Of a stretch of 64,000 bases of DNA, positions 24,356-32,479 are shown in pieces. The notes beneath the pieces were generated by a model. The model saw only the letters and a program-made list of their open reading frames with translations. It had not been told where the DNA came from and ran no database searches. The DNA comes from Acidimicrobiia bacterium (GTDB taxonomy: Bacteria > Actinomycetota > Acidimicrobiia > IMCC26256 > JAGNEX01). The stretch covers positions 62,001-126,000 of the forward strand of contig JACJWE010000003.1 of NCBI GenBank assembly GCA_020637365.1, given 5' to 3'. The translations under genes and the position numbers were made by a program. Positions within the stretch are counted from its first letter, which is position 1. Each line of letters begins with the position of its first letter.

Positions 24356-26209
24356 TTATGGCCCGCTGGTCGTTGAAGCGGGAAGCGTCGTCGAGGAGCT
24401 GGTGGACGAACTGGTCGTGGAGGAGCTCGAGGTCGAGGAGCTGGTGGACGAACTGGTCGTGGAGGAACTGGTCGTGGAGGAGCTCGAGGTCGACGAGCTG
24501 GTCGTGGACGAACTCGAGGTTGATGAAGACGAGCTGGACGACGATGAGCTCGTCGACGAACTCGAAGAACTGCTGGACGAGGTTGAACTGCTCGAAGAGC
24601 TCGATGACGTCGGCGCTGTGGTCGAACTCGAACTGCTCGTGACCGCGGGGACCGTGCTGGACGTGGAGTCAACCCCGATCGGCAGGGTGGTCGAGGTCGT
24701 CGGCGCCGTGCTCGAACTCGTCGTCACTCCCGCAACGGTCTGCAAGGAAAGCGGTGGCGGCGACACTGTGGTCACCGATGAGAAGAGGCCCCCCGAGGTG
24801 TTGACGCTCGTCGACCGAGTCGTCGACCGGGTCGTCGATCGGGTCGTCGCTGATGCCGTCGAGACGCCGAGGGCAGAACGCAGACTCGCAGCACTCGGTG
24901 TGCTCACCAACCGTGGTGAGGCCGAGGCAGCCAGCGATCGGGGATTCACCAAGCTGGGTCGAGAGCCGGTCAGAGATCCACCGAGGAGTTCGTCGAGGGC
25001 GGTCGGACTCACGAGGCTCGGCAAACGAAGTGTGGATGCGGGATCTATGCCTTGACCGGCGCCTTCGGCAAGATACGCGGGTTGCTGCAGCGGACTGGGC
25101 GCCTCGGCCGGTTCTGCTATGGCGGTTCGATCGATCGCGACGAGCGGAGGCTGGCCCGGGTCTTGACGGAGCCATATGAAACCCACAAGGGCAAGCATCG
25201 CTGCGGTCGCTGCCGCCACCGGGATCCATCCAGCGACGCGTCGCGACGCCACGGGGTAGAGCATCGCAATGCGGTGACGCACCCGCCCGATGGGACGCAC
25301 GGAACCGTCCAGTCGGGGCGCGATTCGAAGCCACGCTGTTGAACTCTCAGCCGCGGTCGCTCGCTGTAGCGCCGCCATGACCGACAAGCCGCTGGCGTCT
25401 GTTAACGCCAATGAACATTTCGAGCAGTGGCGCACATGACGGTTGACGGCGGCGAGCCGTTTCGCCGGAGGTTCGTCGCGGTGCTGTTCCCAACGGGCCA
25501 ACAGACGTTCACAGGGATCGGCGCGACGACCCTGGCTCTGCTTCTGAGATTTGAACGCAAAGACCGTGTCCAACGTCGACGCATTGCGGTCGAGGTCGTC
25601 AGCGGCGCCTTCCGCGCGACGGGTCACCAACGATGCGCTGTTGTTCGTGGCCGCGGCGAGGGTGCTGTCATCCAGTGCCAGTGCGAACGACAAGACCATC
25701 GCCCAGCGATCGCGCACGTCTGCAGCGAGCCACGCTCGATCCGCAGGTGAACGATCAGGCTGACCGCCTAGACCAGCGTCGTCGGATTCGAACGCCATGG
25801 GGGCTGCAACGCGAACGTCAGCTCCCGATGGGCCACCTTCCGAAGCCGACGGTGTGCCAGCAGCGGACCGACTCGTCGCGCCAGCATCGGCATACGCGAC
25901 CGAGGTCGGTTTGAAACCTGCTTCATCAGCGCATTTGCGGGCGAGACCGAGGATCAGGGCCGGTACTCGTCCCGGGTCCGCAAGCCGTCGCCGGTTGGCC
26001 CAAAGTTCGACCATCGTTTGATCGGCGATGGCGGTTGACGCCCCGGGCCCGACGACCAACGCGAGCACATCGGCGGTGTCACCCCAGCTCGCGGTGACCA
26101 CCCCACGAAACGCTTCGACGTCTCCCTCGCTGGCTTTGACGCACAGAGCGCGCAACGACTCATCGGTCGTAAAGCCCTCAAAGGCACCGCTCAGCAACGT
26201 TGCAGCCAT
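24356..26209 (-). CDS. Sigma-like / zinc-finger anti-sigma-like single-span protein with Ser/Thr-rich tail
   Basis: A 617-residue protein from ATG 26209 (TGAGG upstream) with unusual order. Residues 20-100 resemble a degenerate sigma region 2 (ASEGDVEAFRGVVTASWGD, then TMVELWANRR). Residues 160-208 could be a degenerate region 4 helix-turn-helix. A zinc-finger anti-sigma motif HX3CX2C lies at His258/Cys262/Cys265 (RHVRHCSKCS), with Cys233 before it. One span at 327-346 (VAAATAAMLALVGFIWLRQD) leads to an extracytoplasmic part of about 270 residues whose last 100 are nearly all Ser and Thr. So sigma-like, anti-sigma-like and membrane-sensor parts are on one chain; whether it still binds RNA polymerase or DNA is unknown. 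The mirror-strand frame through the Ser tail is not a gene. Confidence 0.65.
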   Translation of the reverse strand: MAATLLSGAFEGFTTDESLRALCVKASEGDVEAFRGVVTASWGDTADVLALVVGPGASTAIADQTMVELWANRRRLADPGRVPALILGLARKCADEAGFKPTSVAYADAGATSRSAAGTPSASEGGPSGADVRVAAPMAFESDDAGLGGQPDRSPADRAWLAADVRDRWAMVLSFALALDDSTLAAATNNSASLVTRRAEGAADDLDRNASTLDTVFAFKSQKQSQGRRADPCERLLARWEQHRDEPPAKRLAAVNRHVRHCSKCSLALTDASGLSVMAALQRATAAESSTAWLRIAPRLDGSVRPIGRVRHRIAMLYPVASRRVAGWIPVAAATAAMLALVGFIWLRQDPGQPPLVAIDRTAIAEPAEAPSPLQQPAYLAEGAGQGIDPASTLRLPSLVSPTALDELLGGSLTGSRPSLVNPRSLAASASPRLVSTPSAASLRSALGVSTASATTRSTTRSTTRSTSVNTSGGLFSSVTTVSPPPLSLQTVAGVTTSSSTAPTTSTTLPIGVDSTSSTVPAVTSSSSSTTAPTSSSSSSSSTSSSSSSSSSTSSSSSSSSSSTSSSSTTSSSTSSSSTTSSSTTSSSTSSSTSSSSTTSSSTSSSTTLPASTTSGP

Positions 26210-26294
26210 CGAAACCTCAGGGTACGAACCCGGAGGTGCGCGCGCTGGGCGTTTAACAGTCGCTCAACCTTCTTTTCAGATTTTTAGCGTGTTG

Positions 26295-27482
26295 TTATGA
26301 CCCTCGCGCCTGGCGCTGACGCGCCTCGTCCAGGGTGGCAAAGATGTCGGCAGCAGCGGTGTCCCACGAGAAGCTCAGCGACTGCTCATAGGCCGCTCTT
26401 GCCATGGTGTGGCGGGTCCCCGAATCGGCGATCATCTCGTCCATCGCCGCAGCAAGATCATCTGATGATCCAGCGAGGATCCCGGTCACACCGTCACACA
26501 CCGCGTCGCGATGTCCTGGAATATCGGTCGCGACCGCTGGCGTCGCACATGCAGCAGCCTCGGTCAGGGTCATACCCCACCCCTCACGCACGGAGGAGGA
26601 CGCAACGAACCACGCCTGCTGGTACAGCTCGACGAGTCGTTGGTCACTCACCCGACCCGGCAGTTCAAGCCAGTCGTCAGCGCCAAGCTCTGCCCGCAGA
26701 TCCTGGAGCGCTTCACGTTCGTAGCCCTCACCAGCGATCACGGCCCGGAGCCGGGGGTGTTGGGGTTTGATCGCCGCCAGCGAGCGGATCAGAACATCCC
26801 AACGCTTGACGGGGACAAGGCGCCCAACGGCTACGACCAGCGGGGTCAGGCTGCGGCCTTCTTCGGTGCCGACTGAGGACGCGCCCCCAACGGGTCGAAA
26901 GCGTTGGTCAATACCGGGATTGACGACGTGGATACGGCCTGGATCGAAGCCGAGCTGTTCGACCATGTCGTCGCGCGATGAGCGGCTCAACGTGACGATG
27001 TCGGTGTTTCGGTACACCGGTGGCGCTGCGCGGTACTCGACCAGCTCGCCGACACGAGCGAGGCTGGCGGGCAACACCATCCGCCACATCTCGGCATGAA
27101 CGTGGTGGAGCAACACGATACGGGGCCCCCGATACCACAATGGTGAGAAGAACGGCATCCCATTCCATATCTCGACCAGACCGTCGCTCGGACCCATACG
27201 GCGCGCCATTTCAGACGCGATCGCCCGGGGGAAGACGAGGTAGCGGCCAGCTTTGCGCACCACTCGATAGCCGTCGCGTTCGATGTCTTGCGAACGGCCC
27301 GCAGCGTATGAGGTCCTCATCGTGACCCGCAGGCCAGCGGCGGCCCAACGCGACGCTATGGCGTGCGCGTGGATCTCTGAACCACCCGCTTCGGGATCGT
27401 CCAAATCGCGCCATGCGAGCATGTGAATGCGTCGCAACGGCGAAGCCAACACTCGCTCTCGCAGCGACGGTTCCCCTGACAT
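26295..27482 (-). CDS. Glycosyltransferase family 4
   Basis: Cytoplasmic GT-B glycosyltransferase of 395 residues. N-terminal acceptor half: HMLAWRDLDDPEAGGSEIH, typical of GT4 enzymes, and IVLLHHVHAEMWR. C-terminal donor half: VVAVGRLVPVKRWDVLI, the VIAGEGYEREAL block, then the E-x7-E region (SSVREGWGMTLTEAAACATP) that binds the nucleotide sugar. ATG 27482 (MSGEPSLRERVLA) is used; 25 further codons upstream are open but unlike the family. It is transcribed toward the sigma/anti-sigma-like gene, 85 bp apart. Probably adds a hexose to an envelope glycan or lipid; the specific sugar cannot be told. Confidence 0.87.
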   Translation of the reverse strand: MSGEPSLRERVLASPLRRIHMLAWRDLDDPEAGGSEIHAHAIASRWAAAGLRVTMRTSYAAGRSQDIERDGYRVVRKAGRYLVFPRAIASEMARRMGPSDGLVEIWNGMPFFSPLWYRGPRIVLLHHVHAEMWRMVLPASLARVGELVEYRAAPPVYRNTDIVTLSRSSRDDMVEQLGFDPGRIHVVNPGIDQRFRPVGGASSVGTEEGRSLTPLVVAVGRLVPVKRWDVLIRSLAAIKPQHPRLRAVIAGEGYEREALQDLRAELGADDWLELPGRVSDQRLVELYQQAWFVASSSVREGWGMTLTEAAACATPAVATDIPGHRDAVCDGVTGILAGSSDDLAAAMDEMIADSGTRHTMARAAYEQSLSFSWDTAAADIFATLDEARQRQARGS

Positions 27483-27988
27483 GATGTGAGTATTCTCCCC
27501 GACGTGGATCTGGACCGACGCCGATCCCGCCGATGTGAGCCCCCGTGTCCCCATCATGGGCGCGCGCCCAGTACCAGCGAAAGATTCCCGATGTGCTCGC
27601 CCAGCCCCCGAGCAGGGCGCACCGTGTCAACGCCGAAACACAATCACAATCCGCGACCCATCGACGAACGAACCGACTGACGACCGATGCAGCGGCGCGT
27701 GGTGTGCTTGTGCCTGCCCCTTCACACACCAAACACACGTCAAACCAGGCCCCAAACGGCATGCCCCGGCAGGTCCCACGGAGCAGGCAGCCAAGCGCTC
27801 GGCCAGGGATATAACACCGACCAGCGTTGTTCCTGTTCGAGCATCGATATCGGGAGCGCAGCCAGGGGATCTGAGAACGGTTCAGATGTGTGGAATGCTG
27901 CCCCGATGCAATCGATCAACCGGTGGACGGTCAGGGACGGCTCCGCTCAAGATCTCGCGATCTCTGCTGGCGGCGGCGCGTGGCCCGA
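27483..27988. other. Intergenic region between divergent genes
   Basis: About 500 bp with no convincing gene on either strand. A TATAAC hexamer near 27811 could be a -10 box for the plus-strand methyltransferase locus. No clear RNA structure was recognised. Confidence 0.4.
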
Positions 27989-28830
27989 ATGAAGGGGCGC
28001 GTCCGGCAGTGGCGCGACAAGCGACGTCGCGGCTCGCAACTGACCGGTGAGCGGCCGATCCAAGGACGCACACCCGACTCGTTGTTGGCGCTCCACGGCG
28101 CGGGATATCGAGAGGTCATCGACCGGCTCCAGAGCGCGGGCGTCGTCGTCGACATCGGCAGTGGCGTTGGGGACGAAACCGTTCGCCTGGCCGGCGATGA
28201 CCGGTTCGTCATCGGAGTCGATTACTTCGTCCCCGCGCGGCAGTTGCTGCACAGCAAAGCCACGGCACACCCGGAGCCGTCAGCTTCATAGCGGCCGACG
28301 GAGCGGGCACTGGTTTGGCGACCGGATGCGCGGCCGCGGTGTGCTCGTCCCACATCATCGAACACTTCACCGACCCTTCGGGCCACGTGGCTGAACTCGC
28401 TCGCCTCACCGCAGATGACGGGGGGCCGCGTTTGTGTTGACGCCGAACAAACCAGCGGATTTCGAGAACCCGTACCACGTCTATCTCTTCGAACCAGAGG
28501 GTTTGGCGCGTATGCTCGCCGGCGCCTTTGATGAGGTCACCGTGTTCGGCATGGACGCTTCTCAGGCGGTCAAAGACGACTTTTGCGAGGCGAGCGACAG
28601 GCGAAAAGATCCTCAAAATCGATGTATTCGACCTGCGCCACAAGCTGCCGCGCCGTTGGTATATCAAGGGTTATGAACTTGGTTTGAAGGTGGTGTACCG
28701 GGTTCTCGGCGACCGCTATTCGGGCGGCTCGACCGGCATCACCGATGCCGACTTTTTCATCGCAGAGGACATCGAGCCGACCACACCGGTGCTCTTCGCC
28801 GTCGCTCGCAGACCCAAGCGCGCACCTTGA
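27989..28830 (+). CDS. SAM-dependent methyltransferase, three frameshifts
   Basis: Class I methyltransferase, about 280 residues after repair. ATG 27989 opens MKGRVRQWRDKRRRGSQ. The SAM-binding glycine motif is VVVDIGSGVGDET. Three shifts break it: near 28270 (CCC run; frame continues GAVSFIAADGAGTGLATG, SSHIIEHFTDPSG), near 28422 (G run; continues FVLTPNKPADFENPYHVYLF) and near 28582 (TTTT run; continues RRATGEKILKIDVFDLRHK, to 28830). The three-frame path matches the usual order of a methyltransferase including the HIIEH block after motif II. Its stop overlaps the TTG start of the MBOAT gene, so it heads the second O-acetylation locus. Substrate is likely a glycan or lipid precursor, by context. 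Confidence 0.75.
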
Positions 28831-30503
28831 CCTTCAACAGTTATGAGTTCTTCGCCCTGTTCGGGGTGGTGCTGGCGCTGTACTGGACCCTCCCTGCCAG
28901 GTTTCGGGTGCCGCTGTTGTTGGCTACGTCCTACCTGTTCTACGGATGGTGGAACTGGCGATTCTTGTTTCTGATCGTGGCCTCGACCGCGGTCGACTAT
29001 CAGGTTGCCCGCATGGTTGCAGCGACGGACGACCCGGTGCGCCGAAAACGACTGTTGCTGATCAGCATTGCAGTGAACCTTGTGATCCTCGGGTCGTTCA
29101 AGTACTTCAACTTCTTTCTCGGATCGTTCGAAACGGTGCTGCAGCGCATCGGCTTTTCCGGTACCGATTGGGCGCTACGTGTGGCGTTGCCGGTCGGCAT
29201 CAGCTTCTACACCTTTCAGTCGATGGCGTACACGATCGACGTCTACCGGCGACGGCTGGAACCCTGCGCCGATCCTTTGGTGTTTGCCACCTATGTGTCG
29301 TTCTTTCCGCAGTTGGTCGCCGGCCCGATCGAACGCGCCGAACGTCTGCTGCCCCAAATTGCGGATCTGCCGCGACGGGTACCGGCAGTGATGGTGCGAG
29401 AGGGCCTCGACCTGATCCTCATTGGCTTGTTCAAGAAGATCGCCATCGCCGACGTTGTCCAGCGGGTCGTCACGGACGCGTTCACCAACACCACGTCTTC
29501 AGCCGACGGGGTACTGGTGTTTCCCGCACCGGATAGCTGGACGACGCTGGCGATGGGGGTCGCAGCGTTTGCAATCGGCGCCTATGGCGACTTTTCGGGC
29601 TATTCAGACATCGCCCGCGGGACCGCGAAACTGCTCGGCATCGACCTGATGCGCAATTTCACTCAGCCGTTTCGTTCACATGGTCAGGCCGAGTTTTGGC
29701 GTCGCTGGCATGCGTCGCTCATGAATTGGTTTCGCGACTACGTCTACATTCCGTTGGGCGGCAATCGGGGCGGGACCTGGCGTCGCTCACGTAACGTCCT
29801 CATCGTGTTCACCCTGTCTGGTTTGTGGCATGGGGCGACGTGGAACTTCGTCATCTGGGGCTTCCTGGTCGGGGTCTTGGTGTTGAGCGAAGACCTGATT
29901 CGGCGGCGGTTCAACCGTCCCCCACCGCCCCCCTATGACCTGGCGCCTGGCGGTGCTCGACACGCCGCTGTGCTGAACGATGGAGCCATCAGCTGGCCAG
30001 CTGTGCGCGGGGTCGCCGCACGTGCGACTGGTCGGGTGTGGGTGTTTGTCGCGTTCGCCGCGCCGATGGTGTTTTTCCGAGCGAACAGCTTTGATCAAGC
30101 GATGGACGTGTGGCACGGCCTGTTCACCCTGGCTCCCGGACCGATCAACACCGCACACGTGTTGACCTTGGTCTATGCCTTTGTTGCGGTGATCGTGATC
30201 GATCGGCACCTGTTGAGCCTCGACCATCTCGAAGATGCCCGTCGGTTGCGGGCGGGTGAGCTGGTCTCGGCATCGGCGGTGTCCTTTGACGCGTCCGGTG
30301 CGGTTGCACGCAGCGGCGACGAGCTGTGGCATGACGACGATGCACATGTCGAACATGCCTTCAACCGTCCGGGTGGCTTTCTGGGTCGACATCGCAGTAT
30401 CGCTGCGACATGGAGGTGGCACGTCCGAGATGGCCTGATCATCGTGGCCATCATCATCTTTTCGGGCGGCATGCCCGAACCGTTCCTCTACTTCCAGTTC
30501 TGA
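28827..30503 (+). CDS. MBOAT O-acyltransferase, second copy
   Basis: A 558-residue paralogue of the MBOAT at 16747. TTG 28827 overlaps the upstream stop (TTGA). Conserved blocks: ATSYLFYGWWNWRFLFLIV, LPVGISFYTFQSMAYTIDVY, SFFPQLVAGPIERA, FWRRWHASLMNWFRDYVYIP (His295) and SGLWHGATWN (catalytic His335). A hydrophilic cytoplasmic insert of about 60 residues lies before the last span. It is followed directly by a short repeat-bearing frame and an SGNH-like protein, which suggests a second glycan O-acylation unit distinct from the 7-18 kb operon, having one extracytoplasmic partner instead of five. Confidence 0.93.
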   Translation: MTFNSYEFFALFGVVLALYWTLPARFRVPLLLATSYLFYGWWNWRFLFLIVASTAVDYQVARMVAATDDPVRRKRLLLISIAVNLVILGSFKYFNFFLGSFETVLQRIGFSGTDWALRVALPVGISFYTFQSMAYTIDVYRRRLEPCADPLVFATYVSFFPQLVAGPIERAERLLPQIADLPRRVPAVMVREGLDLILIGLFKKIAIADVVQRVVTDAFTNTTSSADGVLVFPAPDSWTTLAMGVAAFAIGAYGDFSGYSDIARGTAKLLGIDLMRNFTQPFRSHGQAEFWRRWHASLMNWFRDYVYIPLGGNRGGTWRRSRNVLIVFTLSGLWHGATWNFVIWGFLVGVLVLSEDLIRRRFNRPPPPPYDLAPGGARHAAVLNDGAISWPAVRGVAARATGRVWVFVAFAAPMVFFRANSFDQAMDVWHGLFTLAPGPINTAHVLTLVYAFVAVIVIDRHLLSLDHLEDARRLRAGELVSASAVSFDASGAVARSGDELWHDDDAHVEHAFNRPGGFLGRHRSIAATWRWHVRDGLIIVAIIIFSGGMPEPFLYFQF

Positions 30504-30907
30504 TGGCTCTCCCTGTGCTGACACGCGTGGCGCTCACCTGGCCTGTACCGACGCGCGCCTGGTCCGCCGACGTCACACCAACCGCTGCAGAGCCGATGAT
30601 TGCCCGCGCAACGAGTGCCGGGCCAACGACCAACGGGGTAACGACCAACGGGGTAACGACCAACGGGGCAACGACCAACGGGGCAACGACCGCCGGGGCA
30701 ACGACCGCCGGGGCAACGACCGTCGGGGCACCGAGAGTCACACCCACCGACATCTCGGCGACCAGCAACGTGTCACCCCGCGCTGCTCGGGTGGGACCTC
30801 ACCCGGGCAGTCACGCGCCTCAAGATCCCGTGACGACCGGGGTACCGGCCGGTGAGCTGGGCCAGGAAGGCCCGGAGATGCTCCTCGACGATTGGCAGAT
30901 TCGATGA
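30503..30907 (+). CDS. Short repeat-rich frame between MBOAT and SGNH genes, function unknown
   Basis: A 134-codon frame whose ATG at 30503 overlaps the MBOAT stop and whose stop overlaps the next ATG (ATGA at 30904), the arrangement expected of a coupled gene. The product begins MALPVLTRVALTWPVP, a weak hydrophobic start, then carries seven five-residue repeats (TTNGV, TTNGA, TTAGA) and a Pro/Gly-rich end. I recognise no family. It may be a small exported or disordered protein, or an unconstrained spacer expanded by repeat slippage. Confidence 0.45.
   Translation: MALPVLTRVALTWPVPTRAWSADVTPTAAEPMIARATSAGPTTNGVTTNGVTTNGATTNGATTAGATTAGATTVGAPRVTPTDISATSNVSPRAARVGPHPGSHAPQDPVTTGVPAGELGQEGPEMLLDDWQIR
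30626..30730 (+). repeat. Seven tandem 15-bp repeats
   Basis: Unit ACGACCAACGGGGTA, seven copies in 105 bp with stepwise changes (AAC to GCC to GTC; GTA to GCA). In frame with the short gene, giving TTNGV/TTNGA/TTAGA units. Confidence 0.9.
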
Positions 30908-32181
30908 GCGGCGAATCGATGTCACGAGCTGAGCGACGCCACGCTAGGGAGCGGGCGAGATCAGCCGCACCGGGATCGACGGAACCGGGTGTCGGCGGAG
31001 CTCGGGCGACCGAGGGTGAACCGGCCGGGGTGTCGGGAGCCGATGCCGCCGTGACGAGCGCGGGCAACGGGAATCGCCGCACCCCCCGCCCTCCAGCAGC
31101 GACCGACCGACGCAAGCGCGGACACCAACGCAGACGACCGGCCGCCCCGGTTCTGGCGTTCTACCTGTTCAAGATTTCGGTGATTGGAGCGGTTCTCGTT
31201 CTCGCGAGCGTGGTCGCTTCACGGATCGCTCCTCACATGAGCGAACCTGTCGCCTTTCACAACATCAATGCACAAACCAAATCCGAACAGATGGAAACGC
31301 TTGCGGGCGGATGCGTCGACCTGGTGGTGGTCGGCAACTCGATGGGCGCATTCGGCATCGACCCGACCCTGCTCGTCGCTGACACCTGGCTGCACAGCGC
31401 CTACAACGCTTCTCAGTTCGGGTCGCTCATGTCGATGGATCGTCAGTGGACGGCCGAGCAAGTGCTTCCCGATCTTCACCCGGCGACGGTCGTGGTCGTA
31501 GCCGATTCGGTGTCGTTCAGTTCGACGTCAGCCGCGCTCGCCGCCTCGCAGCGTCAGTGGGACCACGCCCTCGCGACCCGCCAAGGCGCGCTCGCCAACG
31601 CGGACCGGTGGGCAGCACGGCATTTCGTCTTGTTCCGGGAGCGTTCCCGATTGTCCGATTTTGATGAGTGGCGAGCCTTGCTCTTGGGCGAACCCGCTCC
31701 CCCGCGTTTTCGTGACGACACCTTGCCGGTCGAACTCGACGCTCTCGGACATGCTCAGACCGGGGAGTCGTTGATCGGCACGGAGGACGAACAACGAATG
31801 ATGACGTTTCATATGGCATCGCTGTTTAACGGAAAGTGGGAGATCGACCCGTCCCAGGTCGCCGATCTGGGCGGACTGCTCGACGATCTGACCGGGCATG
31901 GCGTTGACGCGGTCGTGTTGATCCCACCGACGACCGAACAGTTCGCGTCGCTGCATCCAAACGGCCAAAGCGACATCGACCGGGCCGAGTCCCTCATCAT
32001 CGAGGTGGCATCAAGACGGGGTGTACCGGTCGCAGACTTTTCTGAGTTGACACGCGATCCCGCCAACTTCTGGGACACACATCACTTGAACGACCGCGGA
32101 TCAGGTTTGTTATCAGAAGCATTTGCAGGCTGGCTGAACGATAACGGAGTTGAAAGTCGCCACTGCGGCAAAGGCGACTGA
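30904..32181 (+). CDS. SGNH/DltD-like membrane-anchored protein
   Basis: A 425-residue protein from ATG 30904. About 80 basic, disordered residues (SRAERRHARERARSA, much like the start of the SGNH protein at 15392) precede a membrane span (FYLFKISVIGAVLVLASVVA). The extracellular domain has an SGNH-type block I with Asn in place of Asp (VVVGNSMGAFGIDP) and a C-terminal DTHHLNDRGSGLL supplying the Asp-x-x-His pair, as in DltD-like and other glycan acyl-transfer proteins. It follows the second MBOAT by the short repeat frame, so it is likely the acyl-transfer partner. The family assignment is by motif order only. Confidence 0.72.
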   Translation: MSGESMSRAERRHARERARSAAPGSTEPGVGGARATEGEPAGVSGADAAVTSAGNGNRRTPRPPAATDRRKRGHQRRRPAAPVLAFYLFKISVIGAVLVLASVVASRIAPHMSEPVAFHNINAQTKSEQMETLAGGCVDLVVVGNSMGAFGIDPTLLVADTWLHSAYNASQFGSLMSMDRQWTAEQVLPDLHPATVVVVADSVSFSSTSAALAASQRQWDHALATRQGALANADRWAARHFVLFRERSRLSDFDEWRALLLGEPAPPRFRDDTLPVELDALGHAQTGESLIGTEDEQRMMTFHMASLFNGKWEIDPSQVADLGGLLDDLTGHGVDAVVLIPPTTEQFASLHPNGQSDIDRAESLIIEVASRRGVPVADFSELTRDPANFWDTHHLNDRGSGLLSEAFAGWLNDNGVESRHCGKGD

Positions 32182-32479
32182 CCAAGCCACCGCTGGGCGA
32201 CACCGGGAACAACGCCCGGACGTTTGGGTCAATCGCTGTTTCGACCGGCCACAAGTCGCTGATCAGCACTTACCGAACTCCGCCCACCGAGCCAAGGGCG
32301 GTCTCGGCGTACACCCCCATTTCACGTGTGGCCTGTGCCGAAGTCCCGACGGCGACCCTCCCCTCCCCGTGGCGTCACCGAACACCGTTAGCTGACCGTA
32401 AAGCCTGATGAAACTGCCACCGGGCAGGTGTACGTTGCCGCCAACTTCATCCGTGATTCATTCAACGAGGCAGGCTGAC
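32182..32479 (+). other. Leader region of the surface-protein gene
   Basis: About 300 bp without a gene. CCGCCC (32280-32285) pairs with GGGCGG (32296-32301), and CCGAG/CTCGG within the same segment can form an alternative stem. I could not match it to a known riboswitch. A ribosome site GAGG (32467-32470) precedes the ATG at 32480. Confidence 0.4.

Noticed and set aside
24402..25055. Plus-strand frame of 217 codons rich in Glu, Leu, Val and Asp
   Set aside because: It is the mirror of the Ser/Thr-rich tail of the minus-strand gene at 24356-26209; Ser codons read backwards give this acidic pattern. No start context and no family features.
32182..32479. Known riboswitch upstream of the surface-protein gene
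   Set aside because: Alternative stems are present, but I could not match conserved bases of the c-di-GMP, c-di-AMP or cobalamin classes.
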